In this document: piece after piece, positions 30,588 through 43,832 of the stretch
Layout of the letters: each line of letters starts with the position of its first letter
How positions within the stretch are numbered: the first letter of the stretch is position 1
Program-made: the position numbers and the translations under genes
Notes under the pieces: model-generated
Databases searched by the model: none
Seen by the model: the letters and a program-made list of their open reading frames with translations, nothing else
Told to the model about the DNA's origin: nothing
Source of the DNA: Chaenocephalus aceratus
Lineage: Eukaryota > Chordata > Actinopteri > Perciformes > Channichthyidae
DNA: 64,000 nucleotides
Assembly: GCA_023974075.1 (NCBI GenBank)
Contig: CM043801.1
Coordinates: forward strand, 17,549,781-17,613,780
Reading direction: 5' to 3'

Positions 30588-31738
30588 GGCTGCGGCCCCA
30601 CGAGGACGAATTCGGTCGTTTGCGTTACTGTTTAGTGTCATATAGACCGTTCGGCCACACGAGGACGACCGAATACGGCACTAAACGACTGAGGAAACGA
30701 CAACGGGTCCCAAGGTGGATAGAAATGCATACGCCACTCTCTGGGGGGTCAAACGGCTCCGTGTGTGCGCCCTATACGGACATTTTCAGATCACTGATAG
30801 TGATTGCGCAATAGCCCCGCCTCTCCCCACCTCTTCTGCTCACCTCCGCTTACCCCGCGCCAGTGCTGAAGTGTTTCGCCACCAACAACAACAACAATGG
30901 CGGATCGCAGAGTTGCTATCGTGCTCCGGACGCTATTGACCATGCTACAGTTGTTTGTGCAACATCTACAGCAATAATGATGAGGCAATAGCCCCGCCTC
31001 TCCCCACCTCTGCTGCTCACCCCCACGTCAAAGTAAACTGCACCCTGAATTCAGATTATTTATCTTTCTCTCGCGAGTGAAGTCTAATCTGACAGGACGG
31101 AGACACGCAGCTCTGCTCACCTGCAGCTCCTCCCGCTGCAGCAAAACACACACTTCAAGTCAGATCATCACCCTTAGCTATTTTAATTACCTCTCAAACT
31201 CCCTAAACTAGTTATAAATATGTTTATTTTTACAGTCGGCCGGGTCACTGATTACTGGATGAGCTGCTGCATGAGACAGACACTGACGCTGTCCGAAGAG
31301 AGGGAGGAAAAAGAGAGGCTCCGTGTATTTTATCATTATATTATATAGAGTCGTTATTCATTTGTTTTAAAGCTCAATAAATAACAAAGAAGACCTTTGA
31401 CCGGCACTTTTATAATTTTGTCCGGAAGATTTCAACTTTAATACACACTGACTGGCGAAAAACTCTGCCCGGTTCCCTCGGCCCCCACCGCGGAGAATAA
31501 ACAGAAGGTCAACCATGACAACCATGCTTCTTCGCTGCTTTTGTGGAGGAAGTTACAGCGCCACGTAGAGGCTCCTGCATATGTACTGCAGCTTCTCCAG
31601 CGGTTGGAGCTAAACGGAGCGGTCTCGTGTGGGCAGACACTATCCGGATAATTATTGCATGTGGACGGAAGCCGTTTGCGATTGCGTTTGCGTTAATCCT
31701 ATGCGTTTAGCCGTTTTCGTCCTCGTGGGGCCGCAGCC
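30588..31738. mobile_element. Non-autonomous PIF/Harbinger-type element
   Basis: Starts GGCTGCGGCCCCACGAGGAC and ends with its exact inverted complement, at least 21 bp. It is flanked by TAA on both sides (30585-30587 and 31739-31741), and a 3-bp TWA duplication is the PIF/Harbinger signature. The 1,151-bp interior holds a roughly 40-bp segment repeated at about 30812 and 30987, and a 26-codon open frame starting MADRRVAIVLRTLL at 30897. That frame may be a remnant of an element protein. No transposase catalytic region is present. Confidence 0.85.
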
Positions 31739-31741
31739 TAA

Positions 31742-33206
31742 AACTCAGAAACAAAAATGACCAACAATAAATAGAAGAGCAAGTGACACAGCAGCAGGTG
31801 CAAAAAGCAATATTTAGTTAGATACATTATTTAACTTGACACTTATCAACAGCAGAAAAAAACATCAGCAGCAAAGCGAAAACACAGAAAGGTAAAACAT
31901 GTGAGCAAAAGAAAGAAGAGTAGGGCAGTTTTTTTTAAGTGTAGCACGCACACACACTTACACACCACTTACTAAGAAACGCCATGATTACAAAAAGTGT
32001 GTTGTACTCACCTGTCTGAACTGAGGCCCTCCTCATTCTACTCCAGGTTCATCTTCTTAACTAGTCCTTATCTTCAAAAGTCCAGTTTCCCTGTCCCACT
32101 GCTCCTCAAGTTTTCCAACCATTCAAGCTTTTTATTTATTTATTTTTATTTTTATTTTTATTTATTATTATTTTATTTATTTTATTTATTTATTTATTTA
32201 TTTTATTTATTTTATTTATTTTATTTATTTTATTTATTTATTTGGTATACATTTTTTATTTATTTCTTATTTATTTAATTTTAATTCTCACACACCCAAC
32301 AAATGTTAAAGTCCATCTGTGAACGTATAGCTGTAGGTTCAACAACACACACATGTTAGCACTTAGCATGTTAGCACTTAGCATGTAAGCTACCTCCATC
32401 ATGCACCTGTCGATGACGCCGCAGAGAGGGTGTGTTTGATTCTGTGCGGGCTATGTTGTGAAGTTGGTTGTGTATTTGTAATTGATTATCAGTACAATTT
32501 ATGTTGCTATGGTCCTAACCAGGTGGTGCAATAAATAGGTTTTTTTATCAAGGTAGATGCCACTTGTTTTAACGAGCTCTGCCCTCCTGCGGCGAAAGAA
32601 ACACCTGCAGCTTGTTCTCTGCTGCAGCTGCAGATTTATTTCCTTTCTTCAGTTTAATTTTCACTGTTTATCAGGACTGAACTGTATTTTTTCTTGTTTC
32701 TAATTTACTTAATTTCATCTTTGTTGTTGTGTGAATTGCATTAATGTAAAGCAACTTAGGAAATTAGGAAAGCACTATATTAATGTGATGTAGCTATTAT
32801 TGTTGTTTTTATTGTTATTATAATTATTATTTACATTACTCTATAGTGTTTACTATGAGGGATGCTACTTCAAAGTATCGCAGTGATAGCAGAGTTAGGC
32901 TCCCTTTTCTTGGCAGACTCAAAAGCACAGATGTAGTTGTAACAACATTCATTTTTTCTTTGTTTGTATCAGGTGTGTCAACTAACTTATCCTTAAGAAC
33001 AGATGTTGTTCTTATTGGCATGTTGTGCAGTTATCGTGCAATCAAACACCAATTTTGAGATGCATGATGGTGCCAACGCTCACACGTTTTAAATATCAGA
33101 AGTAGCTTCGATAAAGCTTTCACAAAAATATCTCTCTTCCTCTTTATTACTGGTGATAACGATTAATACAAAATTATGAAAAAATCTAGGTCAATACATT
33201 GACCTG
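31742..33206. other. No gene seen; includes (TTTA)n
   Basis: Non-coding, with a long (TTTA)n run at about 32130-32262. The segment at 32740-32800 (taaagcaact..agcactatattaa) resembles the 3' tail of L2-like fish LINEs, but it is short and degenerate. Confidence 0.4.
32130..32262. repeat. (TTTA)n microsatellite
   Basis: Imperfect tandem TTTA units with TTTTA variants over about 130 bp. The Phe/Tyr/Leu-rich open frame across it is an artefact. Confidence 0.9.
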
Positions 33207-35310
33207 GGGCCTGTACTACGAAGCTGGTTCAACCTAACCTGGATATGTTTGAGTTAGCCGGTTGGCCTAATCCAAAACATACGCGCTCTCGCTAAACTGT
33301 ACTACGACGCGGGTTATCAAGTGGATCGCTCAAGCCAGCCGTGTCCTATCTAGTTAGGTGCGCGTTCACATGAAAGCGGTGGTATCTGGAGCATTCGACC
33401 AATCACAAACATGGAGAAGCATACTGACAGCGCAGTACGTCATACTTCCTGAATGAAAAGTGAACTATAATATTAGACATATGAAGAAGTTAAACTTTAA
33501 ACATCCATGACTTAAACACTTTATCCAGGATAAAAGCCACATAGCTGCACCTGCAAGGTGAATACAGCTGGTAAAAGAAAAAGTGTTTGAATGCATACAT
33601 TAACAGGTTTATGATATCACTGCCCCGTCTAAAACACGAGTGGATCTGACTTTAATTGGGCTACATTTGTCTCGAGTGTTTCGTCAACTTAATGTGTTGC
33701 TTAAAATACAGTAATACTTCTGCATACAGTATGTGACACTGTGAGTGTTGCACGGCCAGATACGGCTCAGCTGACTCAGATAAGGAGATATATGATACAT
33801 TATGAAGTGATATGCCGCGGACTGTACTTAATGTTACTCTGATCCGGTTACTTATGTTGTGGCAGATATTTAAGTAAGCTTTCTTAACGCTAATGTTATA
33901 ATAGTCAGATTGCTCTGAAGATGGGAAGTGATATTCTATTAATGTTCACGTTCACACAGTCGGTGATTTTTGCCGGCCGTCTTTCCTGCAACAGCAGTTT
34001 TTCTGTATTTCCTTTCTCCTGTAATATGACTTGATTGCTTTAAACTCCGCACACTGAGCTCTGATTGGTCAGCAGGCAGTGCTTTCACTGAGTTGAGCTC
34101 TTAGCCTGCAACCTAACCTGGGGGGTATACTGCGAAGCAGGATTTTCGCTTAGCCGGCTAAATTCAGGGGAAACTCCGGCTTTCCGGTCCTACGAAGCTG
34201 GTTATCTTTTTAGCAGGCTAGATCTCCATGGTAATATATGCTAAGCAGCTAACCTGGTCGGGACCAGGTTAGGTTGCAGGCTAAGAGATCAACTCAGTGA
34301 AAGCACTGCCTGCTGACCAATCAGAGCTCAGTGTGCGGAGTTTAAAGCGATCAAGTCATATTACAGGAGAAAGGAAATACAGAAAAGCTGCCGTTGCAGG
34401 AAAGACGGCCGGCAAAAATCAGCGACTGTGTGAACGTGAACATTAATAGAATATCACCTCCCATCTTCAGAGCAATCTGACTATTATAACATTAGCGTTA
34501 AGAAAGCTTACTTACATATCTGCCACAACATAAGTAACCGGATCAGAGTACATTAAGTACAGTCCGCGGCATATCACTTCATAATGTATCGCATATCTCC
34601 TGATCTGAGTCAGCTGAGCCGTATCTGGCCGTGCAACACTCACAGTGTCACATACTGTATGCAGAAGTATTATTTTAAGCAACACATTAAGTTGACGAAA
34701 CACTCGAGACAAATGTAATTAAAGTCAGATCGTGTTTTAGACGGGGCAGTGATATCATAAACCTGTTAATGTACGCATTCAAACACTTTTTCTTTTGCCA
34801 GCTGTATTCACCTTGCAGGTGCAGCTCTGTGGCTTTGATCCTGGATCAAGTGTTTAATTCATGGATGTTTAAAGTTTAACTTCTTCATTTTTGACTAGTA
34901 TTAAAGTTCACTTTTCATTCAGGAAGTATGCCGCTGCGCTGTCAGTGCGCTTCTCCATGTTTGTGATTGGTCGAATGCTCCAAATACCACCCCTTTCATG
35001 TGAACGCGCACCTAACTAGATAGGACACGGCTGGCTTGAGCGATCCACTTGATAACCCGCGTCGTAGTACAGTTTAGCGACAGCGCGTATGTTTTGGATT
35101 AGGCTAACCGGCTAACTCAAACATATCCAGGTTAGGTTGAACCAGCTTCGTAGCATAGGCCCCTGGTCCCGACCAGGTTAGCCGCTAAGCATAAGTTACC
35201 ATGGAGATCTAGCCTGCTAAAAAGAGAACCAGCTTCGTAGGACCGGAAAGCCGGAGTTTTCCCTGAATTTAGCCAGCTAAGCGAAAATCCTGCTTCGTAG
35301 TATACCCCCC
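33207..35310. repeat. Large compound inverted repeat, order A-B-A'-B'
   Basis: Arm A (33207-34120) is repeated in reverse complement as A' (34264-35163). Between them lies B (34121-34263), and its reverse complement B' (35164-35310) sits immediately to the right of A'. A and B both carry the motif ctacgaagc near their ends (ctgtactacgaagctggtt for A, tatactgcgaagcagg for B), so they are probably related MITE-type units. The flanks share CCTGG (33203-33207 and 35309-35313), a possible short duplication. The 66-aa open frame inside A' is not a convincing gene. Confidence 0.8.
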
Positions 35311-35313
35311 TGG

Positions 35314-36999
35314 TGGTGCCACCATGTGTTTATTTGTCAAACATAACATTTCAAACGCGACAGCATTAGACTTTTTCATAATTTTGAATGAATCGTTTTA
35401 GTAAAAGTAGCTGTAATCTTTACATTTTTTGATGCAAATAAATTGGGACTCGCAAATGTTATTTTTTACATAAGCGAAGAGACTGAACTCATGATAATGA
35501 ACACACAAAAATAAAAAAGTCAGTCATCATCTTTACTTCTGCTCCCACACCCAAAATACTACATGCACACAACCATGGGCCCCACATGGGTTTCCTGGTC
35601 TTGCACACCCACACAGACACACAACTATGTCCTAAAATGGACACATGCAGAGAATGAAATCATGAATACACACACATTCACCAAAAATTGCATCTTTAGC
35701 CTTGACACTTTAGCTGTTGAAAAAAAAAACTGAGAGCCGTTTAATTTGCATTCAAATTGACACCCACCGGTCCACAACACACACTCTCCTGACTGTGTGC
35801 TTGTCGTATTGTGTACTTTTCTTCATGCATGTGTGTGAGCAGTGTAGCAGATCTGCTGGCACTCCGTGAATGTGCCTTGCTGTCCTGCTGCTTTTCCTGC
35901 TCACTGAAACTAGATACAAAGAGATAGAAAGGCAGAAAAAAAGATAGCGGCTCTGATTTCATTTTCCATATTTGGTTTAGCAGCTTTTCTTTTCAGCTGA
36001 CAAAACAGCCACAAACAGGAACCCATCAAAGGCCCCATGCCGCCTGGTGTTTGTCATCTCCTGTTGGCTCTGAGCAATGATGGGATGAGGCCTAAGTGTC
36101 CTCTGATCAGATTTCTCCTCTTGTCACAAGGAGATAAAGGATCACTTGAGGTGATTGAGCATTTTAAAATAATGAGCTTTGAGAGACTGATCATTACAGC
36201 AGGTGGGGAACGTGGCAGTAATGACTGAACTTGATACTGATACATTGAAGCTGTAACACCCCCTGAGTTGGCAGAATGAACCAGTTCCTCACCAGATTCA
36301 GCTGTGAGCGGTAAGTGCTGCTGTCAAGAAGAAAAGCAGTGCAGGAAGTTCACCGTTTGAAATCAGATATCTGTCACTCTCTGCTGGTTAACCTTAGGCG
36401 CTGCACTTCATCTCTGCCCTCTATGAAAAATGTATGTAGGATTTTTACTTCAGAAAATAATTTACCTCAACTTTAATTTACCGGTTTGGTCGCATTATTT
36501 TGATTTTTTTTTTTTTTTTGTTTGTTGTTGATTAAGAAGAATTTTCTCAACATCATTTCTATTTAAAAAAACATATATTTATTTATCAATAACTTCTTGT
36601 TGAAAACTTGATTCCCTTTATAACTCGACATGTTTGGCTCTCTATATGACGAAATAAATTACCAGAAGTTGAAAGTGTATCAAGAGATCAATCTTTATTT
36701 TCCCTATACTTAGTAACACATAGTTATTTCCAGGAAACTTCCTTGATGATTTTAATTATTTCATTTTTTTTCAAATAATTCATTTTCTTAATGACTCTAT
36801 CTGAGCATATTCCATTCCTCTTAATAATGATGTTTAAAGATTATTTAAATTTGTAAATGTTTTCATTTTACAACATGCATCATCACAATTCGCTCAATGC
36901 CACAATCTTAAAAGGTGTCTTATACTATCTATATCTATAAAATATATATATTTATGTCTACGAATGCAGAATCTTTTCCATGGCCAGCAGTTAGGCCCC
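35314..36999. other. No gene seen; intergenic
   Basis: AT-rich non-coding DNA with short T-tracts (about 36505) and CA-rich patches. No exon supported. Confidence 0.4.
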
Positions 37000-37459
37000 G
37001 AGCCTGTTTTTCAGGTTTCAGGCTCGAAAATGATATTCCCAGAACAAATTACCATATCTTCCCTTCTAAAAGGGTTAAATTAATAATCTTTTTTCTCAAA
37101 GTAATGATAAACCTGTGAGTCGGATGTAGAAAAGTCAGAATCAATATAGATGTTTTTTATTTTAAAGAAAATTCAGATTGAACATGGTAAAAAACTGTAA
37201 ACTATGTCCGTCCAAAAAATATGTTTTACTTATAGTGAAAACTAACCTTGGATGATGGGTTAGTTAGTAGACTAAAAGCTTTAGGCATCCAAAGTACAAC
37301 ATAAGTACCCTGTATCAAGATTGATACAAAACAAGTGATATTTGACCTTTTTAGACAGATTTAGCAAAATAAACCTCTTCTGGGGCCATTTGATTTGGGT
37401 GGATTTTCCTTATCTCTGGCCCCCCTTCTTCGATTTTGACATGTGACATCTCTGTCTTT

Positions 37460-37990
37460 TCTTAGGCAATGCCGCATGATGTATGCACAAGCAAACATTC
37501 TCCTACGTAAGTTTGGTGCATGTACAGATGGAGTGAAGATGTCTCTGTTCAGAGCATATTGGACACCGCTCTATACTGCACATTTGTGGTCAAACTACAG
37601 AAAAGCAAGTTTACGGAAACTTCAAGTAGCTTATAATGATGCCATGAGAATATTGCTGAAGAGACCTCGATGGTCTAGTAGTGCAAGTGAAATGTTTGTG
37701 GCTGCAGGAGTCAATACTCTACAAGCTGTTTTAAGAAATCTTATGTATAAATGTATTGACTTAATGACTCTGATAATGAAATCCTCTTGGCCTTATCGAA
37801 CATAAGGTTTAGTACTACACGCTACCAATCGCAGCTGTGGAGACATTGGTATAGTTGTCTCTTTGTAGGACACTGATTTAAATTATTCTTAAACTATGAA
37901 TTCTTTTTATGCTGTGTATGTAATTTATTATATGTAATGCCTTGTCTTTTATCTGGACCCTGAGTCTGTAATAAAGTTTTCATTTTCTGA
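37460..37990 (+). mobile_element. 5'-truncated LINE, reverse transcriptase C-terminal end
   Basis: One 120-codon frame (37443-37805) carries the pattern typical of the end of LINE ORF2: a Cys-x-x-x-VK.SLFRAYWTPLYTAHLW segment, then LQVAYNDAMRILLKRPR, a Ser-rich stretch with MFV, and a final RNLMYKCI. A short 3' region ends at AATAAAG near 37970. The short sequence TTTTCT occurs at both junctions and could be the target duplication. The frame is intact, so the insertion may be fairly young, but only the 3' end is present. Confidence 0.8.
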
Positions 37991-38206
37991 CCGTTAGAGC
38001 CAATAGAATCGAAGGGGAATCTCCCCACACACACACATGGCGAAACGAAAAGGTGGGGGCTTTGCATACACAGTTTTGCTCCAGAGCTAAACTGTCTCTA
38101 GGTCTGACATCTCAAAACCGAAAAGCAGATTTATTGCTCATGGATTATCAGAAATCATTCAAAGTGACACAGACACATTGGATTAACCTATGGATTAACT
38201 TCAGCA

Positions 38207-39352
<1,146 letters not shown>

Positions 39353-40055
39353 CAGCATCGTTTTTATCGTTGTAATGCCATTGAAGACCACTTTTGACCA
39401 GACTACCACACAGGTGAGCCATTTTGCCGTTTTTAGTTAACTAGCTCCATATGTTTTGATGTACGTTTTTGTTGATAACGTCGCGAGTGTATCTTTCAGT
39501 GTTGAAGTGGGCACCGTTAGATTCTGTGTCTCCTTGTGATCATAAACGATGTGTTGGATGTGCCCCTAGGATAAGTAATAAGGGAGCTAGGGGTGATTAT
39601 CGGTGCAGTAATAGGTTAGCATTTTTCGCTCAGGGGTCATTTAGATGCTTCTTATGAGACTTGTGTTTTGTTTTGGTAAAAATGGTTTGTATCGTCAGTT
39701 AGCTGAGATTATACCCGTTAATCTGGTATAACACATTAATAGGTTCTTAAATATTAAGATCCCCTGAGACACAGTGTCGTGAGAAAAAAAAACAAGGGTA
39801 CCCGCCGGCGGGGACCTTGGGGCTTAAAGAGCAACTTCCAAGTTAAAGACACCTGTGAATAAATGTGTAGGAAAATGATGAATACACTAGATTTTCAAAA
39901 AAATATACAGAAATATACACTACAGTGACATCTGGCGTCGTTTTTGTAAGAAATGTTCACTTCCGCATAAAAAAGCCTCGGCACGTGACTTCCCGCGTGT
40001 GACGTAACAAAGGGTAAACAAGGGGGAGAGCGGCCGGTGTAACGTATTAATAAAC

Positions 40056-40834
40056 ATGGATCCCAATGCTAGTTTCGACACAGAAGACACAGAAGAAGTT
40101 GAACATGAATATTCGAATGCATATGACGGACCACAACCTTGTAATTATGAGCCTGCTAGGCGTCCAAGAGACCAGGAGCAGCCAAGGATTAGAAGAAATA
40201 ACGGCCATCGGAGAGAAATTGAGCTGTGGTGTAAGGAGAACCAGTGCGGAACTGGGCAGCTATCTTGGTGAGTGACCGGCGTTAGCTACAGAATGTCAGC
40301 TAACGTCACATCACAACATTGTGAAGTTAGCTATCATATACCAGGCTATAACTAAAGTAGCATTGATAATATAGTAACGTTACTGGCAGGACTGTTGATA
40401 CTGATCCATAACAGAAACTAATGCGCAAGTATCAGCTGTATCTCGCGTTACCTAATGCAAATCCACACTATGTTACGGTGCTGTACCGGAGGGGAGAGCA
40501 GGGAAGGGGGGGGGGGAGAGCAGCGAAGGGCGGGAGAAAGATGTAATACGGTTTCCTGATAAACGTTTTGTTTTGTAGGTGCTTGTGTGGGGAATGCCAG
40601 CCCATGACCTCAGCTGTGGAGAGCATGTGCTGCAGGGAGGTGGATCCCTTCTGGGCCCTGGTGGAGAACCTCACCCCCAGACCTGACATAACATGCCTGA
40701 CACTGCACCCAGGCTTTGAAGCATGCTGTCAGGTTTTAAACGAAGCCAATAGTTATAAACTTTATCAGAGTGTTGTATTCTTAAGTATCTGCAATTTAAA
40801 AATTCTAATTAAACTTCCCTTGCAAACTAAATGA
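40056..40834 (+). CDS. P2X7 ballast-domain-like protein, two exons, truncated
   Basis: Exon 1 is 40056-40267 (ATG to ...CTATCTTG|GTGAGT). Exon 2 starts at 40579 after TTTTGTAG and reads to a stop at 40834. Splicing restores a Trp codon, giving ...WCLCGECQPM....ESMCCRE, with a later CLTLHPGFEACCQVLNE. Closely spaced Cys pairs followed by this pattern resemble the zinc-binding C-terminal 'ballast' domain of P2X7 receptors. That domain also occurs in many stand-alone fish proteins with short acidic N-termini. No transmembrane segments or ATP-binding ectodomain are present, so it is not a channel. After about residue 115 the sequence loses similarity and ends early, suggesting a truncated copy or a missed further exon. 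Expression is unproven. Confidence 0.55.
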
Positions 40835-41258
40835 TATGCTTACAGACTGATCCAAATGTATTATTCATCTTAGGGTGCTTTGTCTGATGACTCTGCAAAT
40901 AAAACCAATTACACAAAAACCAATTGTACGCAATCCCTCCCTTCCAATTCCAAAATAAAACCAATTAACCAATCAGTCACTGTAGGCTGATTTCATTTGC
41001 TATTAGGCGTCATTTAGTGAGGGCTGCAGTAAAGAGGGGCAGATAATCAGCACCACATTTGATTATCCATAGAGGGAATTATAGACTCCTCGATGTGAGG
41101 AACTGGCCTCTTTACAGAGATTATTTCTGTTATTATGGAGCTGAATGGCTCAATCCGATTTAGCACTATCGGAGACAGCACCAGTGTTGTGAATGGCACT
41201 GACACTGACATTTAACTTATGTGTGTGTGCATGTTCCTAAACTTACAATCTAGTTTAA

Positions 41259-42476
41259 AGGGATAGTGGAAATTGAACCCCAAATAGTTTCGTTTTAACT
41301 TATATACAAGCATAATTACGTACCAAAACAATCACACCTGATTAAAAATATATAATAATTGCCTTACGCATGTTAGAAGCACTTTATTGCCGCTTCCCCG
41401 AACTTTTTTAGAAACGAAATTATCGATTCAGCCAAACCGGAAGTGAGGAAAACTCAGGAAGACGAAACGATAACAAACCATGGCGTCTATGCAGAATGAA
41501 CGTGGAAGGGCAAATATACCAGACAAAGAAGAAGGATTGTACGAGGTATCCAGTGATGATAGCGAGTCAGAAACATCCTCTCGGCTTTCCTGCGAAAATG
41601 TAGTTTTAGGAACTGAATCTGAATCCGGTTCAGTAAGCGACGATGGTGAGAATATTGAGCCAGACGATGGACCATTATGTCCTTATTTGTTTGAGCCCGA
41701 GGTGATGGAGTTAGTTCACGGCATGGGCAATGGTGAGGATGACCAGGACCAGGCGCCAGATGATGCACCCCTACGCACAAATAATCTTGACTGGTAGGTC
41801 CCTAAGCATAGCTCACGCTAGGCGCTATATTATATTGCAAAAGTTGGCATGCATGCACTGTAGGCCTATGGCTATGCCCGAGGATGACTGCATGTAGGGT
41901 ACATTTCATAACATACCAGGGTCAGGTTCACATAAATTATCTTGTCACATTTATTATTGTATATGTAACAGCCTTATGGGCATTAATTACATGAATACAT
42001 TTAAATGAATTGTATACTAGCATGATATACAGCTAGAGCCAATCGGTCTTTTGACGTAGTATGGTCCTAATCCTAGGCTAGCCAGGCTGCCTGTCAAGTG
42101 TAGGCTGTACTCACAGTACTGTTAGTCTATCATGTCTATATGATGACTGTAGTGTACACATTCGACACTGTGTACCGGATTATCGGATGACGAGGCCTCC
42201 GGTCGCCTAATCGACAGGCAATAAATGGCGTTGTACACAATGGTACAGGCTAATGATGCATTAAATCAGCCAGAAAACATAATAAAATACTCGTGCCTCG
42301 TCCAATGTTTGTGCCCGTCTTCCTTTGTTTTCGTCATCACCCGAAGATTCCCGAAGTATTTCGTTTCATTGAGAGGGCGTGGTCGGGAGCAGTAAAATTG
42401 AAAATAAAATGAAACTAGGCGCATGAAATAAAAAAAAAATGGTTAAACCCAAAATTCGCGGATTTCCACTATCCCT
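41259..42476. mobile_element. TTAA-flanked DNA transposon carrying a P2X7-ballast-type first exon
   Basis: The 1,218-bp element starts AGGGATAGTGGAAAT and ends with the inverted complement (ATTTCCACTATCCCT), a 15-bp perfect terminal repeat. TTAA lies on both sides (41255-41258 and 42477-42480). TTAA duplication is the signature of Kolobok and piggyBac superfamilies; AGGG ends fit Kolobok better, but this is not certain. No transposase frame is present. The only coding-like content is the exon at 41480-41793. Confidence 0.8.
41480..41793 (+). CDS. Lone first exon of a P2X7 ballast-like protein inside a transposon
   Basis: Starts at a good ATG (accATGG) and encodes an acidic, Ser/Asp/Glu-rich N-terminus with PYLFEPE, ending in ...TNNLDW. 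The last Trp codon is split as TG|GTAGGT, the same phase and residue as exon 1 of the locus at 40056. In the related fish proteins I know of, LDW is followed directly by the Cys-rich C-x-C-G-x-C part. No such exon was found in the rest of the element (41794-42476). The exon is therefore orphaned, or would splice to a downstream acceptor outside the element. Confidence 0.5.
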
Positions 42477-42665
42477 TTAATTGACCCGTTTGTCATTTCA
42501 AGGTTCATTTCTCTGCAGGTTTCATTATTTCAATCAACGATGGGAAAACATCAGTGTTACTTAGTGTAACTGATTGGTGTATTGCTGGTTGGTTTAATCA
42601 ATCAAGATGTGTAAGTGTTGACTGATATCCAAAGAGTCAGAGACTGATGACAGAGGAAAAGCCTT

Positions 42666-43000
42666 AAAGAGGACATATTATGCTCTTTTTCAGGTGTATA
42701 TTTGTATTTTGGGCCTATGCATGTTTACATTATTTAATGTTCTAAAATAGCTTTATTTTTATCATACTGCCTGGGCAGCTGCACCTCTTTTCACCCTCTG
42801 TCTGAAACCAGAGCTGTTGTGATTGGTCAACCGCTTAGAGATGTTCTGCCCCTTGGCAAATCATGTACAATTTGTTGGAGCGCTAACCAATGGAAGCACT
42901 AGTGTTACGTAGTGATGTCACTATGTTACAGAAGTAAACAAAAAAGTCCAATGGAGGCGTTTCAGGCAGGGGGGGGAGTGTGTGGGTTACAATATGTTGA
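42666..43000 (+). mobile_element. MITE fragment beginning TTAA-AGAGGACATATTATGC
   Basis: The start after TTAA (about 42665) with AGAGGACATATTATGCTCTTTTTCAGG is typical of a fish non-autonomous element family. The matching 3' end was not found, so the right limit is approximate. Confidence 0.4.
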
Positions 43001-43285
43001 GCTGACATGGATATTTTGCTTCGCATTTCATTAGACAAAGTAGGGAACAAGTCATACAAAATTGTGAGGAATCACAGAAATCAAAGAAACCTTTGTGAAT
43101 TTTCATCAAAAGCTTTATTACAGTTCAAGGGTAGGAAATAAACGTATTCTACAATGATACAGGGAATAAATCAAATAAACACAGAATAAACCATAATTTC
43201 AATTTCAAACACAGTTTTCTGTCTTTTCCCCTGCATTACGGCATCGTAAATAATTTATTAAATATGACCAACTCTCTATACTTAA

Positions 43286-43670
43286 AGGTGGGGTAGGTAA
43301 TTTTGGAGAAACCAGCTCGAGTGCGCTAGAATTTGAAAATACACAGCCGGAAAAAATCTGCCACTTCCTTACAGAGCCCCTCCTCCAACACACACGAACG
43401 TGCACATGACCAATGAGGGCACGAGATAAGTTTGTGCACAGATGGAAGGCTAACAGGCAGGTAGGCCATCCAGTTACTTTAGCCGGGTCGGCTAAAATGA
43501 TTGGTCGTGCTTTTTACTGTACTACAGCTTCCACAGATGAAATTATTTTGTTATGAATTTTTGGTCAAAGCACTTAAGATATTCATTGCTATCGGGATGT
43601 TAAGAGCATCGCATGGAATATAACAAAAAGTGTATCTCGAGCCAGTTTCTCAAACTTACCTACCCCACCT
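43286..43670. mobile_element. TTAA-type MITE, copy 1
   Basis: 385 bp between TTAA sites (43282-43285 and 43671-43674). The ends are AGGTGGGGTAGGTAA and its inverted complement, and the terminal similarity extends about 36 bp inward (gagaaac.gctcgag). A second copy lies at 49750-50133. Confidence 0.9.
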
Positions 43671-43803
43671 TTAAGGATGTGTAGTATTTTCAAGGATGCT
43701 ACATTATTGTTAAAATTGCAAACCCATCTTCTCGAGTATAAGACAAATCTGTTGAGGTTTCTTTCAACATTGCAGTACAGATCAGGACATTTTAAGACAC
43801 TAT

Positions 43804-43809
43804 TTTATT
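43804..43809 (-). terminator. Polyadenylation signal of the relaxin-family gene
   Basis: AATAAA on the minus strand about 25 bp after the stop codon, implying a very short 3' UTR. Confidence 0.5.
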
Positions 43810-43832
43810 CTACAATGTAGACCTAACTATAT

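Noticed and set aside
31997..32278. Phe/Tyr/Leu-rich frame resembling a membrane protein
   Set aside because: Most of it is a (TTTA)n microsatellite.
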